This document shows, in pieces, positions 16,246-24,808 of a stretch of 64,000 nt of DNA. The DNA comes from Sphingomonas sp. PP-CE-1G-424 (lineage in GTDB: Bacteria; Pseudomonadota; Alphaproteobacteria; Sphingomonadales; Sphingomonadaceae). Each line of letters starts with the position of its first letter. The first letter of the stretch is position 1. The stretch lies in contig NZ_SLXW01000007.1 of the NCBI RefSeq assembly GCF_004341085.1, positions 49,951 to 113,950 of the forward strand, in the 5' to 3' direction. Position numbers and translations under genes: made by a program. Below the pieces are notes generated by a model, which saw nothing but the letters and a program-made list of their open reading frames with translations, did not search any database and had not been told where the DNA came from.

Positions 16246-17238
16246 CTAGAGAAAGCGCTCTCCGGCGTGGTCGCGGAAGAGTTCGTGGTTGCGGACATAG
16301 TCGGACAGGATCTCGAGCGACTTGTGTCGGCTGACCTCCTTCATCTTGAACACCGTCGCGCCTTGTCGCGCCGCCTCGGTCAGGAATCCGGCGCGTAGCG
16401 AATGGCCCGAGACCTGCGCCGGATCATAGCCCGCAGCCGCAGCGCGGGCCTTCACCACCAGCGCCACGCCGCGGTCGCTCATCGGCCTGGTCGTGATCCG
16501 CCCCTGCGGCGTGAGCTTGCGGAACACCGGCCCCGTGTCGAACCCGGCACAGGCGATCCACGCCAGCAATAACGCCTTGGGCCGGATCCGCCGGCCCTCG
16601 GGGATCGCAATGATCGCGCCCTCACCTTCCTGGTCGGTCTTGGATTTGCGGACCGTGATCATCAGTCCCTCGGGCGTGATCGCGACATCGTCGATCTCGA
16701 GCGCGACCAGTTCGGACCGGCGCAAGGCCGCAGCCATGCCGATCGCCAGCAACGCCCGGTCACGGACTGCGCGCACGCTGTCGCCGTCGCATCCGCGCAG
16801 CATATCACGCAGCATGTCACCGTCCGCGGCGCGTTTCTGTACCTTCCTGATACCGTGCGTGCGGCGGATACCCGCGACGGCATTGCGGATCGCGACCGCC
16901 CCGGGCTTTTGCTGCGGCGGATCATACCCAGCCTGGGCATGCATATAACCGATCGCCGCCAGCCGGCGCCCGATCGTCGAGGGCCGCACGCCGGCCTGTG
17001 CTTCGGCCGACAGGAATATCGCGACGGACTCGGGCGCGGCGGGCAACGACGTGATCGCGCGCGGCGCGCACCAGGCCTGAAATATCCGCCAATCGGAGTC
17101 ATAGGCCCGCCGCGTCGCCGGCGCGCGCGCGGCGGCGACATAGGCGCGCGCCGCCTCGATCTCGTCGTCCAGCAACAACGGGATCAACGGTGTCGACGCA
17201 ATGCGCGTGAGCGCGGTATCGTCGAGGTCGTCGTTCAT
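16246..17238 (-). CDS. Tyrosine site-specific recombinase/integrase
   Basis: A 330-residue tyrosine recombinase. The N-terminal SAM-like DNA-binding part contains R-A-P-A-T-R-R-A-Y-D-S-D-W (about 38-50). Catalytic residues are visible: Arg in A-L-R-R-S-E-L (173/174), Lys in R-K-S-K (198/200), H-S-L-R (279-282), H305 in S-R-H-K-S and Tyr314 in S-D-Y-V-R. All are intact. I start at the ATG with GAAGG upstream rather than at the longer frame start at 17283. Such single integrases are common on sphingomonad plasmids and may resolve multimers or move cassettes. A 42-base palindrome lies 113 bases upstream. Confidence 0.88.
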   Translation of the reverse strand: MNDDLDDTALTRIASTPLIPLLLDDEIEAARAYVAAARAPATRRAYDSDWRIFQAWCAPRAITSLPAAPESVAIFLSAEAQAGVRPSTIGRRLAAIGYMHAQAGYDPPQQKPGAVAIRNAVAGIRRTHGIRKVQKRAADGDMLRDMLRGCDGDSVRAVRDRALLAIGMAAALRRSELVALEIDDVAITPEGLMITVRKSKTDQEGEGAIIAIPEGRRIRPKALLLAWIACAGFDTGPVFRKLTPQGRITTRPMSDRGVALVVKARAAAAGYDPAQVSGHSLRAGFLTEAARQGATVFKMKEVSRHKSLEILSDYVRNHELFRDHAGERFL

Positions 17239-17350
17239 GCGTCGGTGCCTTCGCCTGGAGCCTGTTCGGTGGCCCGGTTTCATCTACGATCGAAAATACG
17301 GTCGGCCGACCTGTCGCCGCGCAGCCGGCCGCCCGCCCCAAAACCAGCTG

Positions 17351-17392
17351 GTTCGTTTATTCCGAGAATAACGATTATCGGAATAAACGAAC
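17351..17392. repeat. 42-bp perfect palindrome, candidate recombination or operator site
   Basis: Two perfect 15-base inverted arms (GTTCGTTTATTCCGA and its complement) flank a 12-base AT-rich centre. It lies in the 367-base region between the recombinase start (17238) and the nucleotide-sugar dehydrogenase start (17606). The size resembles a Xer/dif-like or tyrosine-recombinase core site (arms plus short spacer), but a repressor operator is also possible. The rest of this intergenic region shows no gene. Confidence 0.6.
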
Positions 17393-17605
17393 TTGTAAAC
17401 GACCGTGATATGGCGTGCTCGACGATGCTCGAGGCTCCGGAATCGACGGTGCGGATCGTCGCGTCATCCGCGCGAGCGCTGTCGACGGGATTTACGCGTC
17501 CTTTCGCAGGACGCCGGACGGCGCCGCTGTAATGATCGCGACTTGTCGTTACGCCGGTTAACGGTATGGAACCGGATTCTTGCAGAACATGTAAAGGTGT
17601 CGAAC

Positions 17606-18889
17606 ATGGTCGATAACACGCGCGTAATAGTGATCGGGCTCGGCTATGTCGGGTTGCCGCTCGCTGTTGCGCTGGCCAAGTCGTTCGAAACCTGGGGTCT
17701 CGATGTCGATACCGGCCGCATCGCTGAACTCGAACGCAAACATGACCGCACCGGCGAAATCGACGCCGATCGTCTCACCGCATCGAGCCTGCGCCTGACG
17801 ACCGATCCCGCAGCCTGTCCGGATGCCGATTTCTACATCGTCACCGTGCCGACCCCGGTCGATGCGGACAACCGGCCGGATCTCGGCATCGTGATGGCGG
17901 CGACGCGGACCGTCGGCAGCATGTTGAAGCCGGGTCGGCGCTCGATCGTCGTCTATGAGAGCACCGTCTATCCCGGTGTCACCGAGGACCTGTGCGGCCC
18001 CGAGCTCGAACGCATCAGCGGACTCGTCTGCGGCGAAGACTTCTTCCTCGGCTATTCGCCCGAGCGGATCAATCCGGGCGACCGCGAGCATACCGTCGAC
18101 CGGATCACCAAGGTGATCTCCGGCCAGACGCCCGAAGTCCTCGAGGCGATCGCCGACCTGTATAACAAGGTGACGACGGGCGGCGTGTTCCGCGCCGCTT
18201 CGATCAAGGCGGCCGAGGCAGCCAAGGTGATCGAGAACGCGCAACGCGACATCAACATCGCCTTCGTCAACGAGATCACGCAGATTTTCTCGAAGATGGA
18301 CCTGTCGGTATGGGACGTGCTCGCCGCGGCGGGCACTAAGTGGAACTTCCTGAAGTTCGAGCCAGGTCTCGTCGGCGGACACTGCATCGGCGTCGATCCC
18401 TATTATCTCGCCCACCGCGCGACCGAACTCGGCTGCGATCCGCGCATCATCCTGGCCGGCCGCGACATGAACGACGGTATGGCCACATGGGTCGCAAAGG
18501 ACGTCCACGACTGGCACGCGGGTGCGGATGCTGCGCGCGTCGCGAAGGTGCTGATGCTCGGGCTGGCGTTCAAGCAGGACGTGCCCGACCTGCGCAATTC
18601 GAAGGTCGCCGATCTGGTCGCCGCGTTCCAGGGTCTCGGCCATCAGGTCGACGTCCACGATCCGCTCGTCTCCGCGCCCGAAGCGCTGCACGAATATGGC
18701 CTGGAACTCGTCGCCGCGCCCGTCGATGTCTATGATCTGATCGTCCTTGCCGTCCCCCACCGCGAACTGGTCGAGGATTTCGCCCGGTTTACGAGCCAGT
18801 TGGCGCCGGATGGCGGGATCGTCGATCTGAAGAACGCGCTCGCCGGGTCGGGACAGGTGCCCGATGGAATGAAGCTATGGACGATGTGA
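17606..18889 (+). CDS. Nucleotide sugar dehydrogenase (TviB/WbpO-like UDP-HexNAc 6-dehydrogenase)
   Basis: A 427-residue NAD-dependent dehydrogenase oxidising a UDP-sugar C6 to the uronic acid. The NAD motif I-G-L-G-Y-V-G-L-P is at 10-18. Y-S-P-E-R-I-N-P-G-D and G-L-V-G-G-H-C-I-G-V-D-P-Y-Y-L (catalytic Cys260) are the TviB/WbpO/CapL pattern, which points to UDP-GalNAc or UDP-GlcNAc rather than UDP-Glc. L-G-L-A-F-K-Q-D-V-P-D-L-R-N-S-K is the C-terminal NAD/sugar motif. AAAGG lies 8 bases before the ATG. It opens the exopolysaccharide cluster. Exact sugar specificity is inferred. Confidence 0.85.
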   Translation: MVDNTRVIVIGLGYVGLPLAVALAKSFETWGLDVDTGRIAELERKHDRTGEIDADRLTASSLRLTTDPAACPDADFYIVTVPTPVDADNRPDLGIVMAATRTVGSMLKPGRRSIVVYESTVYPGVTEDLCGPELERISGLVCGEDFFLGYSPERINPGDREHTVDRITKVISGQTPEVLEAIADLYNKVTTGGVFRAASIKAAEAAKVIENAQRDINIAFVNEITQIFSKMDLSVWDVLAAAGTKWNFLKFEPGLVGGHCIGVDPYYLAHRATELGCDPRIILAGRDMNDGMATWVAKDVHDWHAGADAARVAKVLMLGLAFKQDVPDLRNSKVADLVAAFQGLGHQVDVHDPLVSAPEALHEYGLELVAAPVDVYDLIVLAVPHRELVEDFARFTSQLAPDGGIVDLKNALAGSGQVPDGMKLWTM

Positions 18890-18956
18890 CAATCGCGCCT
18901 ACATGCAGCCGGAGCGGTCATCGTGCGGCCGCCCGGGTCTGCGTTCGAGGTTTTGC

Positions 18957-19751
18957 GTGTTTTCTAAGCTGTTCCGCCGCATGTCGGCCTCCGTGTCGTC
19001 GAAACCCGTGTTCGCAGGGCCACCCGGCGCGCGTCTTTACGCGATCGGCGATATCCATGGCCGGCTCGATCTCGTCGACGATCTGCTCGGCCGGATCGAG
19101 GACGACATCGCCGACCGACCGGTGGAGACCGCAGCGGTGGTTTTCCTGGGCGACCTGATCGATCGCGGCCCGGAGTCCGCCGGCGTCGTCGATCGGTTGC
19201 AGAGCCTCCGGCATTTTCCCGCCAAGATGCTGTTCATCCTCGGCAATCACGAAGAATTCCTGCTGCGTGTCCTGAACGGCGAGCCGGGAGTCGCGCATGA
19301 CTGGCTCGGCTTTGGTGGCGATGCCTGCGCGGAGAGCTACGGTGTCGCGACCGCCGCGTTGCAGGCGATGGACGAACAGCGGATCGCCGAAGTGCTGCGC
19401 CAGGCGATTCCGGCCGCGCATGTCGCCTTTCTGAAGACCTTCGGCGACACCTTTCGGTTCGGCGACTATCTTCTGGTGCATGCCGGAATCCGGCCCGGCG
19501 TGCCGATCGACGAGCAGCAACCGCGCGATCTGCGCTGGATCCGCCAACCTTTCCTGTCCGATGCGCATGATCATGGCTGCATGGTGATCCACGGCCACAC
19601 GATCAGTGACGGTGTCGACCGGCGTATCAACCGGATCGGAATCGATACCGGTGCCTATCGGACCGGCATCCTGACCGCCGCGGTGATCGAAGAGGAGGAT
19701 CTCCGCTTCCTGGCGACGGGGCCGCAGCAGGCGGTTAGCGCAGTGGCCTGA
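18957..19751 (+). CDS. PPP-family serine/threonine protein phosphatase-like metallophosphoesterase
   Basis: A 264-residue metallophosphoesterase with the three PPP motifs in order: G-D-I-H-G-R (31-36), G-D-L-I-D-R-G (65-71) and G-N-H-E (96-99), plus later V-H-A-G-I and H-G-H-T for metal binding. Start chosen at GTG 18957 (M-F-S-K-L-F-R-R), with CGAGG 6 bases upstream; a longer frame begins at 18903. It follows the dehydrogenase gene and is a frequent member of sphingomonad polysaccharide loci. It may reverse a protein phosphorylation that tunes synthesis; the target is unknown. Confidence 0.8.
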   Translation: MFSKLFRRMSASVSSKPVFAGPPGARLYAIGDIHGRLDLVDDLLGRIEDDIADRPVETAAVVFLGDLIDRGPESAGVVDRLQSLRHFPAKMLFILGNHEEFLLRVLNGEPGVAHDWLGFGGDACAESYGVATAALQAMDEQRIAEVLRQAIPAAHVAFLKTFGDTFRFGDYLLVHAGIRPGVPIDEQQPRDLRWIRQPFLSDAHDHGCMVIHGHTISDGVDRRINRIGIDTGAYRTGILTAAVIEEEDLRFLATGPQQAVSAVA

Positions 19752-20106
19752 AGCGCTGAAACTCCGGTGAGTCCCACCGTGCGGCCAGCACGATCACGAG
19801 GGGAGGCAACGTGGTCAGCGCGATATCGACGAGCATCGGGCCCGGCCCCCAGGGGTAGCTGTCGATATGATAGCGAATGAAGTCGAACGCTTCGTTGATC
19901 AGTTCGAGACCGAGGACGAGGATCAACGGCAGCCAGGACCCCAGTGGCCGACGCAGCAGCCAGCCAAACCCCAGCGTCAGCAGCACGCCGAGCAGCAGAT
20001 GGAAATCATGATGCGTCAGCCCGGACGTCGCTGTCAGCCAGACCTTGAACACCTCCCAGTCTAGAACGATCCCGACCATAGCGCTGCTATGCGCAACAAC
20101 GCCCAT
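19735..20106 (-). CDS. Small integral membrane protein, hypothetical
   Basis: A 123-residue protein with about three hydrophobic segments (H-L-L-L-G-V-L-L-T-L-G-F-G-W-L-L, S-W-L-P-L-I-L-V-L-G-L-E-L and L-V-D-I-A-L-T-T-L-P-P-L-V-I-V-L) separated by charged turns, and N-E-A-F-D-F-I-R-Y between helices. The size and layout recall VanZ-like proteins, but I cannot assign it. It overlaps the tail of the phosphatase gene, and its start overlaps the stop of the upstream gene at 20106. Confidence 0.55.
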   Translation of the reverse strand: MGVVAHSSAMVGIVLDWEVFKVWLTATSGLTHHDFHLLLGVLLTLGFGWLLRRPLGSWLPLILVLGLELINEAFDFIRYHIDSYPWGPGPMLVDIALTTLPPLVIVLAARWDSPEFQRFRPLR

Positions 20107-20429
20107 CAGTCTGCCTTCCCCGGCGCGATTTCAATTATCGGCGTACCGGGCATGTCGACAAATTCGGCCTGCGTCACACCGTGATCGTGCAGTTTGAACA
20201 TGATTTTGGCGAGACACTTCGTTCGTGCAGCCCGCGGAACGATGATCCTGACCGGTCGACCGGCCGCCCATTCGGCTGCGTATTTCTTGAAGTCGGCATT
20301 TCGCAACGTCCGCCCGGCACTCGACAGATCGCATTTTCGGGATTTCGCCACGACGATAATTTCGCTGGGGATCTCATCAGGCTCTGCGCTATTCGACAGA
20401 AACAGCGCAAGAGCGGTGATCAGGATCAT
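20106..20429 (-). CDS. Small exported protein with ExbD/TolR-like pattern, hypothetical
   Basis: A 107-residue protein with an N-terminal hydrophobic segment (M-I-L-I-T-A-L-A-L-F-L), probably a signal or anchor. The rest has V-R-I-I-V-P-R-A-A and A-K-I-M-F-K-L-H-D-H-G-V, which loosely resemble the periplasmic domain of ExbD/TolR. Two Cys residues could pair. It is coupled to the membrane protein downstream by a one-base overlap. Function not recognised. Confidence 0.5.
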   Translation of the reverse strand: MILITALALFLSNSAEPDEIPSEIIVVAKSRKCDLSSAGRTLRNADFKKYAAEWAAGRPVRIIVPRAARTKCLAKIMFKLHDHGVTQAEFVDMPGTPIIEIAPGKAD

Positions 20430-20612
20430 GCAACCGCATTCGCTACCCTGGCTACGCTGTCAACACAGTCTCGATCGCTATTGCGACAAGGGCCAGCTTA
20501 TTGCCTGTCTCATTGAACATTGCAGTGCTCGACTTGCGGCAGACCGGGGTTAATTGTAGGTGTGCATCCGTGCATCACGGGGATGCAGGGTCGGTTGCAG
20601 GGCAGTGACATT

Positions 20613-21308
20613 ATGAAAATCGGATTGATGGGCCGGACGGCCATCATCGGTCTCGCCTTGCTGCTGGCGGCGTGCGCGTCGACGCGCGGTGGAAAGATCT
20701 CGTATGATTCCAGCAACTTCGGCACTCCCGATGCACCCAAGGTCGTCGCGATCGACGATACCTATAAGCTCGCCCCGCTTGATACGGTAAGCGTCATGGT
20801 ATTCCAGGTCGCCGATCTCAGCCGCGACTATGACATCGATCAGAGCGGACGCATCACTATGCCGTTGCTCGGCCGCGTCGATGCGGTCGGCCTCAGCACG
20901 ACCGAGCTCGGCACCGTGATCGGACACCGGCTGGACGAGAAATACCTGCGAAACCCGAGCGTTACGGTTTCGTTGAAGTCGTCGGCCAGCCGCGTCGTCA
21001 CGGTCGATGGATCGGTCCGCCAGCCCGGCATCTATCCGGCAACCAGCACGCTTTCTCTGGTTCAGGTCATTGCACTGGCGCGCGGTACCGACGATCTTGC
21101 CAATCCGCGTCGCGTCGCCATTTTCCGGACCATCGGTGGGAAGCGCATGGCGGCCGCATTCGACCTGACGAGCATCCGCCGTGGCGAGATGAAGGATCCG
21201 GAAGTCTATCCCGGTGACACGGTCGTCGTAGACGGATCGGCGGTCAAGAAAACACAGCGCGACCTGATGCAGAGCCTGCCGCTCGCGTCCATCTTCCTGG
21301 CGCTTTGA
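20613..21308 (+). CDS. Polysaccharide export lipoprotein (Wza-like, Poly_export/SLBB)
   Basis: A 231-residue outer-membrane-type export protein. The lipobox L-L-A-A-C puts the lipidated Cys at 21. Y-K-L-A-P-L-D-T-V-S-V-M-V-F starts the polysaccharide export domain, followed by D-Q-S-G-R-I-T-M-P-L-L-G-R-V. An SLBB-type segment follows with V-T-V-D-G-S-V-R-Q-P-G-I-Y-P and Y-P-G-D-T-V-V-V. It is shorter than E. coli Wza (about 380), typical for alphaproteobacterial versions. It would form the exit channel with the Wzc-like kinase encoded 25 bases downstream. Confidence 0.88.
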   Translation: MKIGLMGRTAIIGLALLLAACASTRGGKISYDSSNFGTPDAPKVVAIDDTYKLAPLDTVSVMVFQVADLSRDYDIDQSGRITMPLLGRVDAVGLSTTELGTVIGHRLDEKYLRNPSVTVSLKSSASRVVTVDGSVRQPGIYPATSTLSLVQVIALARGTDDLANPRRVAIFRTIGGKRMAAAFDLTSIRRGEMKDPEVYPGDTVVVDGSAVKKTQRDLMQSLPLASIFLAL

Positions 21309-21333
21309 CGCCCCGCCTTTAGGACTTTTGTAC

Positions 21334-23565
21334 ATGGCAAGCCCAGGGGCCGTGGGTCCTACAAACCTGACCGTGCAACCGGATCAGCGCCGCGATCTCG
21401 CCCCTTTGGCCCCGGAAAGCGGGTATGGCGGGTATGGAACCACGAATAACAGTCGCGAACTGTCGTTGTCGCTGCTGTGGCGCATCGCCGTCGAATGGCG
21501 CTGGCTGATCCTTGCAGCGATCGGCACCGGTATTGCCGCAGCGGTGCTCATCACGCTGCTGACACCTCTAAAGTATCGCTCCGTCGCCACGCTTGAGCTC
21601 AACCCACCCGAGGTAGAGATCATGGCAGACGAAGGGAATAAGGGTGGGCGGCAAAGCAGCGGGCGCAACGATACCAATTTCGTCGGCACGCAACTTTCCC
21701 TGCTTGGCAGTCGAGCGCTCGCCGAACGCGTCGCACAAAATCTCAATCTTGCTGCCGACCCGGCAATTGTCGGTGAGAGTACCGATCGCACCGCCAACAC
21801 CGAGATCGCGGCAGGGTTCGTACAAGGCGGAACGAAGGTAAAGCTTCAGCCACAGAGCATGATCGTTATCGTATCGTTCGTTGCACGCAATCCGCAACTT
21901 GCAGCGAAGGTCGTCAACGGTATCACCGACGCATATATCGCGACCAATCTAGAACGACGCTACCAGTCGTCATCCTACGCGCGGGAATTCCTTCAGCGCC
22001 AGATCGCGACCACACGGCGTGACCTGGAAAAGTCGGAACGCGGGCTTACCACCTATGCGCAACAGCAACGGCTGATCAGCACGGGTAGCAGCGAAGAAGG
22101 TAGCGACACCAATTCGCTGACCGGTAGTTCGCTCGTCTCGCTGAACACCGCTCTTGCCGCCACCCAGGCACGCCGGATCGCAGCCGAACAGAAATATCGC
22201 GAGGCGACCCTAGGCGGTGCAACGACTGAGGGAAGCGCTAACGCTGCACCGTTACGCGCGCAGATCGCTGCGCTCGATGCCGAATATCAGCAGAAACTCC
22301 AGACGTTCCGTCCCGACTATCCCGAAATGGTCGCGCTCAAGGCGCGTATCGATGCCTTACGGGCGTCAGTGGTCACCGAGACGCGCACCGCGAATTCTGA
22401 TCGCGTCGGCACGCTCCGTCAGGATTTCCAGGCGGCACGCGCCGAGGAAGACCGACTTCGTGCGCAAGTGTCCGGGCTTAGCGGCACGGTGCTCAATCAA
22501 CGTGGCCGGCTGATCCAGTATAACATTCTCAAGCGTGACGTTGATACCAACCGTACGCTCTACGATGCGCTTTTGCAGCGCTACAAGGAGATCGGGGTCG
22601 CTGGCGGTATTGGCACCGCAGTCGCGTCGGTGGTCGATCGCGGCCTGGTTCCGGGCGGGGCGTTTTCCCCTAACCTGTATCTCAATCTTTTGATCGGTGC
22701 CGTCCTGGGCTTTGTCGTCGGCATGCTGGCGGCGATCGCCCTCGAGTTCATCAACGACACGATCAAGACACCCGACGACGTCCGCAACAAGCTGCAGCTA
22801 CCTTTCCTGGGGGGCATCCCCACTGCCAAGAGTGCAAAGCCTGTCGAGGAGTTGAAGGATACGCTGTCGCCGGTCGCCGAGGCCTATCTGTCGACCGCGT
22901 CGGCCATGCAGTTCGTGACCGAAGGCGGCGCACCCAAGACGCTGCTGGTCACCAGCACGCGTCCGGCAGAAGGTAAATCGACGTCGGCGTGGGCGCTCGC
23001 GCACAGCTTTACGCGGTTGGGCAAGTCCGTCCTGCTGATCGATGCCGACATGCGTCGTCCCGCCTTCGTTACCGGGCGCGACAATATTGGCCTCTCGCAT
23101 ATCCTCACCAACACGGGTTCGCTGAGCGAGCACGTCCTGCACACCGATGTGGAGGGATTGTGGATCATGCCATCGGGCACCATTCCACCGAGCCCGCCCG
23201 AACTGATCGCCTCGGCGCGCTTCGCGTCGCTGCTCGCCGACGCCTCCTCGACGTTTGATGTCGTCGTGATCGACGGTCCACCGATCCTTGGTCTCGCAGA
23301 TTCTCCGCTGTTGTCGTCGATCGCGCAGGCGACGCTGATGGTGATCGAATCCGGCCGCACCAGAACACGGGCAGTCGTCGAAGCGCAAAACCGTCTGCGG
23401 ACTGCGGGCGCGCATATGGTCGGCGCCATCCTGACGCGCTTTCAAGCGCAGGCATCGTACGGCTATGGCTATGGCTATGGACAGACCAAGGATCAGTATC
23501 GCTACGTTGCCGACGACAACGACAAGAAGCGCCGGATCATGCTGACGATGCACGATGAGCCGTAA
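21334..23565 (+). CDS. Wzc-like polysaccharide co-polymerase and tyrosine autokinase
   Basis: A 743-residue inner-membrane protein. A Wzz-type N-terminal domain has TM1 around L-I-L-A-A-I-G-T-G-I-A-A-A-V-L and a long periplasmic coiled-coil region; TM2 is at L-I-G-A-V-L-G-F-V-V-G-M-L-A. The BY-kinase domain shows Walker A A-E-G-K-S-T (about 545-550), Walker A' L-L-I-D-A-D-M-R-R-P and Walker B V-V-V-I-D-G-P-P. A C-terminal Tyr cluster (S-Y-G-Y-G-Y-G-Y-G then Y-R-Y) is the expected autophosphorylation site. AGGA lies 9 bases before the ATG at 21334. It controls chain length and export with the Wza-like protein. Confidence 0.9.
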   Translation: MASPGAVGPTNLTVQPDQRRDLAPLAPESGYGGYGTTNNSRELSLSLLWRIAVEWRWLILAAIGTGIAAAVLITLLTPLKYRSVATLELNPPEVEIMADEGNKGGRQSSGRNDTNFVGTQLSLLGSRALAERVAQNLNLAADPAIVGESTDRTANTEIAAGFVQGGTKVKLQPQSMIVIVSFVARNPQLAAKVVNGITDAYIATNLERRYQSSSYAREFLQRQIATTRRDLEKSERGLTTYAQQQRLISTGSSEEGSDTNSLTGSSLVSLNTALAATQARRIAAEQKYREATLGGATTEGSANAAPLRAQIAALDAEYQQKLQTFRPDYPEMVALKARIDALRASVVTETRTANSDRVGTLRQDFQAARAEEDRLRAQVSGLSGTVLNQRGRLIQYNILKRDVDTNRTLYDALLQRYKEIGVAGGIGTAVASVVDRGLVPGGAFSPNLYLNLLIGAVLGFVVGMLAAIALEFINDTIKTPDDVRNKLQLPFLGGIPTAKSAKPVEELKDTLSPVAEAYLSTASAMQFVTEGGAPKTLLVTSTRPAEGKSTSAWALAHSFTRLGKSVLLIDADMRRPAFVTGRDNIGLSHILTNTGSLSEHVLHTDVEGLWIMPSGTIPPSPPELIASARFASLLADASSTFDVVVIDGPPILGLADSPLLSSIAQATLMVIESGRTRTRAVVEAQNRLRTAGAHMVGAILTRFQAQASYGYGYGYGQTKDQYRYVADDNDKKRRIMLTMHDEP

Positions 23566-24808
23566 GAACGGCAGACGTACGCCGCGCAACGCCCTGAGCG
23601 TTCGCGGCATGGCCTCTGCTGCGATCCTGGCGGTCGCGGGCCTATCGCTCGGTTGGCTGTCGTTCAAATCCGCGATGGTCAATACGCTGCCGACTTCGTC
23701 AGGCGAAATCGTACGTTTGGCTGCCGATGATCCCGGCGTCGTACTGGGTCGAACAGCCACAAGGCTCGTGGCGCAACACGGTATCCTCGATGCGCAAACT
23801 CTCGACGCCGTCCGGCGGGCAGCTGCGGCCGCGCCGCTGGATGCGCGTGCCTATCTGATCCTCGGGCATCAACAGTTGCTCGACAATACACCGGACCGCG
23901 CGGTCGCGACGCTGGAAGCCGGACAACGGCTCGATCCGCGCCAGCGGTTGATTCATCTGTTGCTGCTCGATCGCTATCTGCGGACCGCGCACTACGCCGA
24001 CGCCGCAATGCAATTCTCCGTCCTCGCACGCATTCTCGGCGCGGCGCAGGCACCGATTGCGACGGCGATGGCACAGATGACGATGGCGCCGGAAACCCGC
24101 GAGGCGGTCCGCCGCACGCTGAACACAGATCCGGTACTCGAACGCGCGGTGCTGATTGCTCTGGCCAAGTCGGCCATCGCGCCGGATGCGATCTTCGCGC
24201 TCGCGAGCCCTGCGGCTAGCGCCGATGCAGGCAATGCCGAGAGCTGGGGTCCCGCTCTCGTAAACCGGCTTGTCGAGCGCAGCCAGTACGCAGCCGCGCG
24301 GTCGGTATGGCAACGTATCTACGGCATATCAGCTGCGCAGGCCGCGATGCCGATCACCAATGCCGGGTTCCGCGACACCAAGGCAGCCCCCCCGTTCGAC
24401 TGGACGCTGACCGCCAGCAGCCTCGGCGCAACGGATTTGCGGAGTGGGAGTATGGCGGTGGAGTATTATGGGCGGGACAGCGGTGCCTTGGCGAGCCAGT
24501 TGCTGGTGCTGCGGCCGGGGCGCTACCGCTTTGCGATCACCGTCGATCCGGGCAAAACCGATGCCACCACCACGCTAGCCTGGACGCTGGCCTGCAAGGC
24601 CGCGGCGTCCGACACGCGCGATACGCTGATGACGCTTCTCGTCACCGCAACCGCCAAACCGCACCGTATCGCGGCCGATGTCGTGGTACCGGCAAACTGC
24701 CCGAGCCAGATCCTGACGCTGCGCGGCGAAGCCGGCGAGTTTCCCTCGCCGCTGAGCGTGACCCTGCGCGATCTGGATCTTCGCCCCGTACCGGACTCCA
24801 CTTCATGA
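23555..24808 (+). CDS. TPR-like membrane-anchored protein of the polysaccharide cluster
   Basis: A 417-residue protein with a basic start, one hydrophobic segment (A-S-A-A-I-L-A-V-A-G-L-S-L-G-W-L), TPR-like helices with A-Y-L-I-L-G-H-Q-Q-L-L, and a beta-rich C-terminal half ending in L-R-D-L-D-L-R-P. It probably sits in the periplasm anchored to the inner membrane. It overlaps the Wzc-like gene by 11 bases and the next gene by 4 (ATGA), so it belongs to one operon with both. Proteins of this layout are found between co-polymerase and ligase genes in sphingomonads; the function is unknown. Confidence 0.65.
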   Translation: MSRKNGRRTPRNALSVRGMASAAILAVAGLSLGWLSFKSAMVNTLPTSSGEIVRLAADDPGVVLGRTATRLVAQHGILDAQTLDAVRRAAAAAPLDARAYLILGHQQLLDNTPDRAVATLEAGQRLDPRQRLIHLLLLDRYLRTAHYADAAMQFSVLARILGAAQAPIATAMAQMTMAPETREAVRRTLNTDPVLERAVLIALAKSAIAPDAIFALASPAASADAGNAESWGPALVNRLVERSQYAAARSVWQRIYGISAAQAAMPITNAGFRDTKAAPPFDWTLTASSLGATDLRSGSMAVEYYGRDSGALASQLLVLRPGRYRFAITVDPGKTDATTTLAWTLACKAAASDTRDTLMTLLVTATAKPHRIAADVVVPANCPSQILTLRGEAGEFPSPLSVTLRDLDLRPVPDSTS

